A stretch of DNA of 64,000 nucleotides from Siniperca chuatsi (taxonomy: Eukaryota; Chordata; Actinopteri; Centrarchiformes; Sinipercidae), in assembly GCF_020085105.1 (NCBI RefSeq), contig NC_058046.1, forward strand, positions 23,649,675 to 23,713,674. The letters run 5' to 3'. The translations under genes were made by a program, and so were the position numbers. The notes beneath the pieces were generated by a model that saw nothing but the letters and a program-made list of their open reading frames with translations, was not told where the DNA came from and made no database searches. Below are positions 53,811 through 64,000 of the stretch, piece after piece. Within the stretch, counting starts at the first letter, position 1, and the number at the start of each line of letters is the position of its first letter.

Positions 53811-55329
53811 TAGTGGAGTCTTCTTCACCATTTTCCTCTTTTATTGACCATGATTTATGGCAGCAAAAGGGCAATATTGATGTATTGTTTTTTTTTTCCT
53901 TCTTCCTGCAGTATTTGTCATTTGCTCATATTTAAAAATGTTTTTACTAGTATACACAATTACATTTCATATTTTCTGGTGCAGCTACCCTTCTTGCTGC
54001 ATTAATAACGGTTAAGTGCTAAGATCGAATCTCGTGATAAGACTGCATATGCATCGCTAAAGTGTAATTATCATTAAAAAAAAGGGCCACTAGCTTTCAC
54101 TAAGTCCTAGCAATGAAGTCTTTCATCTTATTCCAGCTTCACTCCTCTGGCTGCATTTTATTGTGTGATGCTTATCTCCCACTGATAAAGCTTTAACTGT
54201 GTAAAAGCTGTAGACAATGAATTAGCTTTAATCTGCAATAAAAATTTGTCATCCATCCTTCTTTGTCAGCTTCTCATCCTCAAGCTCAATTTTAAATCAC
54301 TGGTTTAAAAGTGTTTAAGAGTGTTTACATTTCTTGCCGTTGTCAGAGATGGGTTTTGACTGTCATTTGTTTGAGCAAGTGTCAGACAAGTGTTCCAGTA
54401 CTGCTGTTGAAGTCAATCAGGTGAGATGTGATGAGGGGAAAAAGTCAGGATGTTTGACATTCACGTCACTGGTTATCTGATGCAGAGAGCCTGTGAAGTG
54501 TTTTAAAAGACCTGTGTGTGTTTCCATGGAGGGGGAGGGGAGGTCTGTGTCATGAGTTAATTCAGATAAGTAAATATTACAGAATCTGCAAGAGAAATTA
54601 TACATTATCAGTGTTGAGCCTGGATACAGAACAGTTGCTACTGTGCAAACCATTTATCTCTACCAGGAAACCTAATTTGTAGAATAAAGACACTAAAGCT
54701 GGTAAGAGAATTTATAATAAAGCCAGCACATCCTCATCTAATCTTGTTAGGTTTAGTACGTACTATCCACTCTGAACAGCACCTTCTACCACATGCCAGA
54801 TTCACACATTTTTAACCACTTGTAGCTAAAGTTTTATCTTCCCATGACTGCAGTTTATCCTTGTCACGTAAATACAAACTATGTAGTACTTTTCCCTCCT
54901 ATTTTTGATTTGTAAGAGTGATTTATATCTGAGTCTGTCTGTCCTGTTCTGTCAAGCAGATTACCGGAAGAGATGCTGCTGGCTGTGTTACTCTTGGCCC
55001 GAGTCTACAGAGAAACATGTTTATTAATCTTTCATTATTCATCAAGGTCAGTTGCTTCATATTTAACATTTGAAAGAGATAAGTGAAAACAAATAATGTT
55101 TCATTTATCTGTTTGTTCTGAGGGTATGCGTGGCTTTTATGAGTCCTGACATTGGTGTATGGCTCACATATCGAACAGCAATAAATCAGGCAGATGTGCA
55201 GCAGTAAATAGAAATCGGATTTATTTGCTGTCTGATTCATTTGCCATTGTTATTTATATGGAAGCTGATTTCTATCACCTTTTGAAGCTATTAAAATTGT
55301 TAAACAAGTTGTGACTATAATTTGTGTTT

Positions 55330-55359
55330 CACACACACACATATATATATATATATATC
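55330..55359. repeat. (AC)n(AT)n microsatellite
   Basis: Short run of AC then AT units in gene-free DNA. Confidence 0.85.
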
Positions 55360-57114
55360 AACATGACTTTGGGAGTTTTCCCCCTTACCATGTTGTATTA
55401 CAACAAATACTCTTAGCGTCTATGTACCTCTGTAAGTAGCCTCATGTTGTCTGCAAAACTCAAATGATGATTGTTCAGTCTTTTATTAAAGCTGACACAT
55501 GCTACCAATTATCAATAAAAAATATTGTTTTTTTTCTCATGTGTAGCTGCCTTTGTGTTTGTGATTTATAGTATAGTATAGTGTATTTATAGTTGTGATG
55601 CTATAGCCTGTAGCATAGGTGAAAATTCTCACAAATCCTGACCACGTAAGGCAGAGCTGTTGAGATGCTCAAAATGAATTACTTTGTACAACCTGTTGAT
55701 GGCAAAAGTGTTTAAAGCTGTTCCTAATGGCCTCAGTTGAAGGCGGGGTGAACAGTCTGCCGTCATAGAGAAAGGTAAGAGATAATGAATGGTACAAAGG
55801 GTTGAGTCTGTAGCTGGATTTTTGTTGTTTTTCCATAACAAAGTAACCAAACTATTGAAGGCTCTCCTGCCTGCAGAGTGGTCTAATATCCAAATATCCA
55901 CATTACAGAATGTGTACTGTATAACAGATGGCTCTTGTACAAACACAACCCTGCTATTTATTAGGATATTTGATGCTCTGATACTGATTTCCAGTATCTC
56001 TCTTAACGTCTGACCACTCAGTGCCGCACCATATTATCAACAGAGCTTTCTATTGAAAGAGTACTGACCCAACACTGAGGTGATGTGGATAAAACACATG
56101 TCTGAGTGTTTAGCAAGGGTTTGGCAAGACGTATCACAGCTGTCCCACTGGCCTGATGAGCATGAAGCAGAATGTTAAAAAAAAAACACCCACCCAAAAC
56201 AAATAATGCTCATTTTCCCACACATTGAATGATAGGGTCATGTGGGGATTGCTGATGAGAAATTGCCAGTATGAGTTTCACTGATAAAAGATGGAGCAAT
56301 GAGGTAAAAGATAAGACAAGATTAACTGCACCAAGAGAACAATGTATCACATGTGATTGTTTAAATGTGTCATCAAAGAAAAATAGTTTTGTAAGACATT
56401 AGTGTCATAATTTATGGTTAAGCAGCCAACAGATTAATGTTTAATCGGTTCTACACATTTTCTTCTCCTATGATCATCATATAAATCACGATTGAAGAAA
56501 ATACTTACCAGGTTGTTTTAGTTTGTGTTTTCTATCATAGACAAAAGGATTTTCACATTAACAAAATCAAAATTTAATTTAAAAAGAAATTGATTTCAAG
56601 ACTATACAAATGGTAAGAATGAGAAGTAAAATCAGGCAAAAGTACAAACAGAAATACAATAAAATTAAAAGAGATAAAATTTAATTAAATGTAATATTAG
56701 GAGTGAAGAAACACAAATTAGGGTTAAAATTTTAAAAATGCCTTTTTAAGAAGGTTTTGAGAATGTTTTTTTTCTGCCCTCACTATGCGTGCAGGTGCAC
56801 AGCTATGCAGCAAGCTAAACACACCTCCAATAAAGCTTGAAGACAACAGTTGGCCTGTTGAAGTTTTTACTGGAAGAAATGGTAAAACGGTGAAAATTTT
56901 ACAAATGTTTTGTGAAAACAGTTTCGACAACAGATTCAATGATAGTGTTTACAAATCAGATGAGATACCATAAATAACTGTTAGAACAAGATGTTATAGT
57001 GGTGAATTGGTACAGTAACAAAGAAACTGGATTCCCAAAAGTATAGACCAATTGACAAATTGTCAAATTGCCCCTCATGCCAAGAAGAATCAGTAGCACT
57101 AGTGGAAGATGAAG

Positions 57115-57705
57115 GTTAGACATAGCAGACAAATAGTTAGATCAATACCACTCTCATGTCTGTGTAGTAAAGTTGGAGCCAGCAGCTGGTTAGCTTAGCT
57201 TAGCATGGAAACAGAGTGAAACAGGCTCTGTCTGGCTCTGTCTGAAGATAAAGGAATCCGGCGGTGGGATTCCATACAAAGTCAAGTGGTGGTGGTGCGA
57301 ACTGATGCAAAGACACTTCTGCACAAGTTGAAAATGTTTCAACTTGAGCAAAAGGTTCGCGCTTATCCCGGGGCTTTGTGAATCTACTTCATAAACATAC
57401 AGAGACGAGAGGAAAAAGGAGAGAGACTGGAGGAAAATAACAGAAAGAACCGAGTTTCTGGTGAGTTCAGTCAGAGGCTGAGCTGAACACAAACACACAG
57501 GCACATACAGTTTACAGCTAACATCTGTACAGTTGGTACATTATTTACACCTGTTACCAGTCTTTATGTTAAGCTAAGCTAAACGTCTGCTGGCTCCAGC
57601 TAAGCTACATATTTACCTTGGAGACATGAAAGCGGTATCGATCTTCTCATCTAACTCTGGGCGACAAAGTGGATGAGCGTATTTTCTAAAATATCGAACT
57701 CTTCC
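57115..57705. repeat. Palindromic repeat, copy with altered centre
   Basis: The arms 'ggttagcttagcttagcatg' and 'gttaagctaagctaaacgtc' are inverse to each other, with 'aataccactctcatgtctgt' and 'agacatgaaagcggtatcga' further out. The centre (57250-57535) differs from the copy at 60110 and may be an insertion or replacement. Confidence 0.75.
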
Positions 57706-58164
57706 TTTAAGTCCTTGTGGTAGGTACAACACAGTAATTAATCTAGTAAACATGTATGAGTCCACGAGAGTTAAAGTAAAAATAATAAAATGCATAACAT
57801 CAACAGTTAGGCCAACAGTAAATTAACCGTTAGCTACTTAGAATGTTGTATTAGCAAAACATTAGCCTCAGACAGCTAATATAATGGCTATCTTGATTAG
57901 TAGAAAGCTGTCTAAATTAACAAATGAACAATCACAATTAACAGCTATAATATAGAAGTACCTACAGATAATGCTACAACAAGGGTATTTGGGCAGTCGA
58001 TAAAAGATGTGTGTCAATATTTGCTGCTTCACAGATCTGACAAAATGGTTGAAAGTCACAATGGCAGTTAAACTGTATCTGATATGGAACTCTGCCAGTA
58101 GTGGTTGCTACTAGCAACAGAATGTTCAACTGAAATCAACTGCTGGTTGCAGAATAGATTTGAA

Positions 58165-58400
58165 AAGAGGTTCAACGTTCAGCTTTTTTGTCATTATACA
58201 AAACAAGATTGCACAAAGAAAAGCAGTTGTAGCCCCCTTTATGCTACGTACACAGAAAATGTATAAACAGATATTTAAATATTTGAATTAGAATAGAATA
58301 AAACAATAAAATAGGGAATAAAATAGAACACAGTATGTAAAAGTAGCACTAAGGGACGAAATGAAAAGGCACATGTTGAGGTGAGGTTTATGAGAGGCAT
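58165..58400 (-). mobile_element. LINE-like 3' tail, - strand
   Basis: The stretch 'tttttgtcattatacaaaac' with 'gattgcacaaag' and 'gtagccccctttatgct' is the inverse of the sequence at 63400-63470. Such short, 5'-truncated tails are common in fish. No coding part. Confidence 0.5.
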
Positions 58401-60109
58401 TTGTTTAAGGTGGTGTGCAGATGTGGAGAAGAGGAGAAGCTGCTGTGTAGTCTGTTACTGAGAGTGCAAGTCACAAAATACAAAACTAACTAACATACAA
58501 AACTTTTGCATCCCTTGTTATTGACATATGCATCAATAATCTCAATGGAACTGTAGGTTCCCATTCAGAACTTGCATTTCAATGAGCTGACACAGCATGA
58601 GTTCACAAACAGCATCCAGTGTGTCCAAAACTAATTCACAAACTCAGTAGTTGGAACAAAAGGAGCTGATTAAAAGGAGATGCAATGTTGGTATGTTTTT
58701 TTGCTAATTTGTTTTGGTTTGGCTCTTTGGCAGCAGGTTTACACCATTTTCCTTAATTTATGCATCATCAGCAATATAACATCCTGCATGCTTTTTCCCC
58801 ATTGTTCTCTAATGGGCAACTAGGGTCGTCTGGTCATGTAAACATTAGCAATAAATGTCCCTAATGATTATATGTTCTCTCCCTATTAATGATTACCACA
58901 ATAATGTACAACCAATGGTACACTTGTGCAGCAACTTGCAGTGATGTAAGACTCACTAAAGCAACTTCCCATTATGGTGCTGTGACTGTTGCTATGATAT
59001 GAGTCATACGCTCTTTAGGGATAAACCATCCTGCTGGAAGGTCAGGAACATAATTGTGTAAAGTTTCAAGTTAAATGCAAAGTTCATAATAACATTCTTT
59101 GTTATTTTGACTTGAACAAGTTTGATTTAGCTTTTGTATTGTGGCAGGTTTTGCAGTCCTCAAGAGTAAACTGTCCTCTCTGGGTTTGATATGTTCCAGC
59201 TGAGGACTGTCAATAACTGTAACTACAGAGATGTTGACATTAGATTTAAGGTCATATTTACAGCGGCTGTATACAGTGAATCTATATTTTCAAGGACTTA
59301 GAGATTAGAAATGATGACATTTGATAACTTAATCAACAGTACAAAGATATTCATGACAGTTTAATCAGATACCTGCGGTGAATAACCTAAAAAAATTCAG
59401 ACAATTTTTTTTTCTGTTTTCATGTTGGCATCACATGTCAAACTTTGTGCCAGTTCAAACTGTTTACATCTGATTCGCTGCACTGCAGCTTTGTTATGCT
59501 GTGTGAGATTGCATACGGATGTTATCTACAAATCTACCAGACCCCAGAATAAACACATCCAATCTCTATCTAAACTTTACATTTAAAAACAAGCTGCAGG
59601 CAGAGCGTTCTCAAGGACAACAACCCGTCCACCTGGGCTTATTCTCAAAGATGCCGGGAATTCCAGACTGAAGTCAAGACAGGTGACTCCACTGATGTTA
59701 GTCAGTCTGTTAACTGCTCTATTTGAAAATACCAGTTTAATGCTTAAAACAGCAATGTAGACAAAAGTTTTATCTTGATTGAGGGTCAACGTTCATGAAA
59801 ACAAGTGCTCTTGTCAGGCATTTGTATTGAATTTACATGCAAATCAATAACCAGACCAGACCAATGTTTTTGCATATTTTAACCCATTCACTGCTGTCAC
59901 ATATACTTTACTGCTGAACATTTTCTGAAGCATGCCAAGGTTGGTTTGTTTGTTTGTTTTTAAATGTATATAAGTTTAGAAATGTTTTTGCACCCTTCCA
60001 TTTGGCTTCATGTTTTAATTTGTTTCACTAAAAAATGAAAAACGGCTTGAAACTTGAGATTGAAAATTCATTTTTGACTTTGGAAACAATTAAACTCAAC
60101 TTTTAAATT

Positions 60110-60530
60110 ACATTTGACATTTTGGGAAACATGCTTATTCCCTTTATGCACAGAATTAGATCAATATTGATTCCACTCTCTGTAAATGTGTAGCTGGAGC
60201 CAGCAGCTTAGCTTAGCATAAAGACTGGACCAGTTGCCTGGCAACAGCTTCAGGCCAAGATTTTGGTTTTTGTACAGATTAAACAAACAAGATGTTTAGA
60301 TGTAACATGTTTTTAATGAGCTTTAGAGGTGCTGGTAGGTGGATTTTGTTACCTTTGGACAGAGCCAAACTAGCTGTTTCCCCTTGCTTCCAGTCTTTAT
60401 GCTAAGCTAAGCTAACCAGCTGCTGGCTCCAGCTGTATATTTACCGTACAGACATGAGTGATATCAATCCTCTCATCTAACTAGCAAAAAAAGCGAATAT
60501 CCCAAAATGTTGAACTATTCCTATAAACTA
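60110..60530. repeat. Palindromic repeat, near-complete copy
   Basis: Both arms are present: 'cattttgggaaacatgctta' against 'atcccaaaatgttgaacta', and 'cagcttagcttagcataaag' against 'ctttatgctaagctaagcta'. The centre holds 'gttgcctggcaac', itself an inverted repeat. It is the shortest and cleanest copy in the window. Confidence 0.82.
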
Positions 60531-61859
60531 ACATGTATGAGAAAGAATGAAAATTTGAACATCGATAATTCCTCTAAAGCTGGGTAAAGTCCATCTGCTG
60601 AGACAGATCATGTGACATGATAAAAAGCTTCAGAACAGTTACTTAATGGACCTTATGGTGAGACTGTTTTGTCAACTATCTTGAAGCTTGGTCAAGACAG
60701 CTAATCAATGACAGTGAATATCGGGTCTGCTTTTATTATTGTCAAAGTTTAAATCATCTGCATGTGTGCAAGTCAGTTAATTGACAAAAAAGTCAATTGT
60801 GCTTACACAGAGTTTGTTTTGTCAGTTATGAAAGTGTGGGCGTGTTCCCGAATGTGTCTGTACCTGTCCACAGAGATCATGTTTTACTCTACAGATAGCT
60901 GTTGTTCTTCTAAAGAAAAAGGCCTTTGGCAAACCATAATCTCAGGTGATAAATCATCGGCTCAATCCTAGCATTAAACCGAAACGCTGATGCATTGTTG
61001 CAACTGAAGTCATCTGGAGCTACACCTAAATACTGTTGCCGATACATTGCACCACACACCTGTAATTGCATTTCTAGTTTTTCTCCTTTAGTATAATCGT
61101 TCCTCTTGTTGTAAGAAACAAACAAATCCCTAACAGCTATCACAGGAGAAAAATGGAAAAATGTTTTCCACCAATTGGCACTACTTTGAGGATATAGGAG
61201 TCTATAGAGCCAACAAAACCTTTCCAAGACACAATGTAGTAATTGTTTCGCACAGGAATTAAATCCCTGAAAGAAATGCTGTGTTTGGGAAGTTGTTTTT
61301 TCTTTGCTTTCTTTAAACTACAAAGTCTACCAAAAAAAACAAACGTATAAACAGAAAGACCCACTCGGCTTTGCGATTGTCTGTCTTCAAAACATGAGCT
61401 GGAGTTATATTTACAGCAAAATTGATTCTTTCTGCAGTGTTGGTGGTCATTACTTTGAACGCGACCACGCTGCAGGTTATCTGACTGCGACAAACAAATC
61501 CAGGAAAAGCACATTCATGAGAAGCCTAATCTGTCAAATCTACTTACAGAACGTTTGTGAGGCTTGAAACCAGACATACATGTACAGAAACACACAACAG
61601 GAAGCTGAGATTATATTGTATACATATGCACAGGGTGGCATGCACACACACAAACACATTACAAGACAGCGGTTTTTCAAAGGTTTGACATGTTAAGTGA
61701 ATTATGTTTACAGTCTATGTATGAATGGCACGCTTAAGAAAATATTGTTTTTTCAAGGCTATACTACGCGCATAATCGCAGAGGGTTTCCCCCTTTTCTG
61801 TGTTTAGATAAATGACAGTAATTGGCAACAAAGAAAACAACAAGTGTGTTTTCCAAGAG

Positions 61860-62000
61860 CACAGGGTCAGTCTAGTGGGATGACGTCAGGCAGCGCGGCT
61901 CAAGGTCTCGGTTCCTCAGAGTTCAACATGTTCTGTGAAAGCAGTTGCAGTCTAACTAAGGGGAGGAAACCGCCTGAAGTAGTGGACTGAGCGTCTGTAC
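61860..62000. promoter_or_regulatory. Isolated CRE-containing, CG-richer patch
   Basis: A perfect palindromic cAMP-response element TGACGTCA lies at 61881-61888, followed by a CG-containing stretch (CAGCGCGGC) and then ordinary sequence. Nothing downstream can be assigned to it. It may be an enhancer or the far 5' region of a gene to the right. Confidence 0.3.
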
Positions 62001-62589
62001 GTTTTATACTCATGCAGATCTGTACTTGTTCAAGACTTTGTACTTAAACAATTGTAGAAAATCCTACTGCTTAGACAACAAGCCCATGCTACTTTTTCAC
62101 AAATTATGCAACCGACAGTAAGCTCAGGGTTGAGTACATCACACAAAGAGCAGACATGCTCCAGCCACAAGGGTTTCCGCCGCCCACTGCTGACATCATC
62201 GGTACAGATAAACCCCACCCACCTGAGCATGGTGGTGCTGGTTTGTTTCTCAAAGAAAGTCCCGATTGAGATTCAGATTGAGATTCAGAAACAGTCATGG
62301 AAATCATAAGGAACACAAACATTTTAGTCGCAGTTCATTAAATTTGTTTAGTTGAAAACTTGAACTCACCCGAAGGACTCATCAGGACCAAAGAAATGAT
62401 GTCTGGCAGATGTAAAACAACAAAAAACGAATTGAGTGCAACAGGCCTCAAGCTGCAAATGTAATAAAACGGCTACTTTGCTGTCATCTTGATGCCGGTG
62501 TGTGGGCGTACACAGAAAGAAGTGGGTGTGGGTGTTTTGTAGCAGGTCATACAGGTCGCTGTGTGTTGCCCTCATATGGTTGCCCTTTA

Positions 62590-62660
62590 ATCCAACTGAT
62601 TCCAACTCCGACCTGCAAGGCGAGGATCACGTGACCAGCGGGGGTAGCCGAGCTAGCATG
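62590..62660. promoter_or_regulatory. CACGTGAC E-box and CCAAT patch
   Basis: TCACGTGACC near 62627 fits a USF/TFE-type E-box, and GACCAAT near 62659 fits a CCAAT box, both in a CG-richer stretch. No transcript start or exon can be shown. Confidence 0.25.
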
Positions 62661-63399
62661 ACCAATAGAAAGCTAATTATTGATTATTGAAGAGCATGTT
62701 TGTTGTCTAATAATTACAATGGCATTGAGCTGTGCTCGTCTGATATTTCTCTAGACTTCGTGATCAGAGCTGATGGAGGTCTTGATGGAGGCGACAGATC
62801 AACACATTAAAGAATTTGGGGGGAAAACTGTAATAAAACTGAAATGCAGAAATTGAAAAGCAACTTATTTTGAAGAGATTCTTATGTGCTTCTTAAAATC
62901 TGATTAATATTACATGAATATTCATAATGTAGCCACAAGTCCTCAGTTTGTTTCTCATGAAATATTAATTATATAGTTGTTGCATTGTTCTGATCACAAT
63001 TTGTCCAAACTAAATAGAGGAGAAAGAATAATGTGCAGGTTGAGTATCAAACTTCACTGCGTTTTTCTCTTTGCTGTAGAGAGACTTTGCTGATGACAGT
63101 TGTGTTCTTCACTGTTTACATTCTTCTACAATTCAAGCTAGCAAAGCTACCGAAAACTAGCCTAGTGATGCCTTCAGCTGTCAAGAGACTCACAGGTATT
63201 TCCATTAAAGCCATATAAAGTCATGCTAAATCAAAGATGGTGTAGGAATTCATTCCCGCTCACCAACTGAGGTTCTGCACAGCAGCATTGTGCTGCCATT
63301 ACTAATGTTGGATCATTGGCTGTTCCAATACAGTAATGCAGCATTAAAGTTTCAAATCCAGATAAATCTTAAGAAGGTATCTGTTTATACATTTTTTGT

Positions 63400-63470
63400 G
63401 TGTGTAGCATGGAGGGGGCTACAACTGTGCAATTCTGTATTGTATAATGACAAATAAAGCAGAACCTTGA
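63400..63470 (+). mobile_element. LINE-like 3' tail, + strand
   Basis: The stretch 'gggggctacaactgtgcaat' followed by 'tataatgacaaataaagcag' matches the inverse of 58165-58250. It looks like a short truncated retroposon copy. Confidence 0.45.
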
Positions 63471-64000
63471 ACCACAAGTCAAAATGTCAGTTTTAGCTGG
63501 ATTTTGAAATGTTACAAAGATTTGCTCCTGTTATAAAAGCTCCATCACAAATTATATTAAACAATCATTTAAAACAAGTACAAATAGGTAATTTGCATAG
63601 TTCATTGTCATAGACATGTTTTACGACTAATTTATGAAAACCTGCAAACCCTGTTATTAATTATTAATTGTGTATATAGTCATCAGAATCATAAATAATA
63701 ATAACAATAAATAACTCACTGTTATTAACATGTTTTAAAAAGTCATTAATCTAAATGGTGCTTGTCTGTATTGAACATAAATAAAATACTTTTCCGATAA
63801 GGCTTCCTTTCTGGTCCACCTGTGGTTATTCAAATTAACCACACAGCTCACAGTGCGTTTACATACACGGGAGATCGCCGCTTCTTTCTTTTCATTCTGG
63901 AGGTCCAAATGTCTGGACGGAGAAATATCTGATTCCAGAAATGTTGATAAAGACATTTTTATTCACACAGAGTGAATAATCACATTTTGTTTTGCAGTTT

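Larger units (their letters stand above)
51431..64000. other. 12.6-kb stretch downstream of mrps27 with no gene seen
   Basis: I read both strands for conserved domain words, splice-linked frames and RNA genes and found none. ORFs reach about 124 codons but lack family features or splice partners. The stretch holds copies of palindromic, LINE-tail and MITE-like repeats, several microsatellites and two promoter-like patches (61860-62000 and 62590-62660). In human the next gene in this direction is MAP1B, which could begin beyond the window. Confidence 0.5.

Noticed and set aside
61140-61567. Overlapping frames of 87-124 codons on both strands
   Set aside because: No conserved domain, no splice partners, ordinary base composition for non-coding DNA here.

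Overview
This window is genomic DNA from a bony fish, most likely a percomorph teleost. The strongest evidence is an isotocin precursor gene, since isotocin (CYISNCPIG) is the oxytocin-family hormone of bony fish. Other evidence is GT-AG introns of vertebrate type, smyd1 and fabp1 side by side, and dense repeats of families common in spiny-rayed fish. No bacterial, plasmid or phage feature is present.

Six protein genes can be assembled exon by exon with intact reading frames. From left to right they are: sepiapterin reductase (spr, + strand, CDS 6717-8274); the muscle SET/MYND methyltransferase smyd1 (+, 13253-19942); liver-type fatty acid-binding protein fabp1 (-, 21362-22198); isotocin-neurophysin (oxt, -, 24004-26092); the 11-zinc-finger CtBP-binding repressor znf366 (+, 30866-36964, with a non-coding first exon near 28.1 kb); and mitochondrial ribosomal protein S27 (mrps27, +, 42216-51375). 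They act in unrelated processes: pterin synthesis, sarcomere assembly, lipid transport, neuropeptide signalling, transcription and mitochondrial translation. They are ordinary single-copy genes with their own promoters. smyd1-fabp1 and znf366-mrps27 are each neighbours in mammals too, so the window joins two conserved blocks on either side of the isotocin gene.

Region by region: 1-6.5 kb is gene-free, with a foldback transposon, a decayed tRNA-derived SINE, a CpG-rich promoter-like patch at 1.5-2.05 kb, a LINE 3' tail and a clean solo LTR (5915-6297). From 8.6 to 12.7 kb lies a three-level nest of retroelements: an L1-type LINE on the - strand, split by a solo LTR, which is itself split by an ORF1-only LINE derivative. 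Both inner insertions have visible target-site duplications. Introns and spacers from 22 to 36 kb carry several copies of a hAT-like MITE. One ends 27 nt inside isotocin intron 2 and has itself received a 195-bp copy of DNA found 2 kb away. From 51.4 to 64 kb I see no gene, only repeats and a few promoter-like motifs.

I did not find a new multi-gene system. The most unusual material is the nested retroelement stack, the templated-looking 195-bp insertion beside the isotocin exon, a start-stop micro-ORF in front of spr, and an mrps27 splice acceptor built from a TG microsatellite. Family assignments come from reading the translated sequence; no database search was run.
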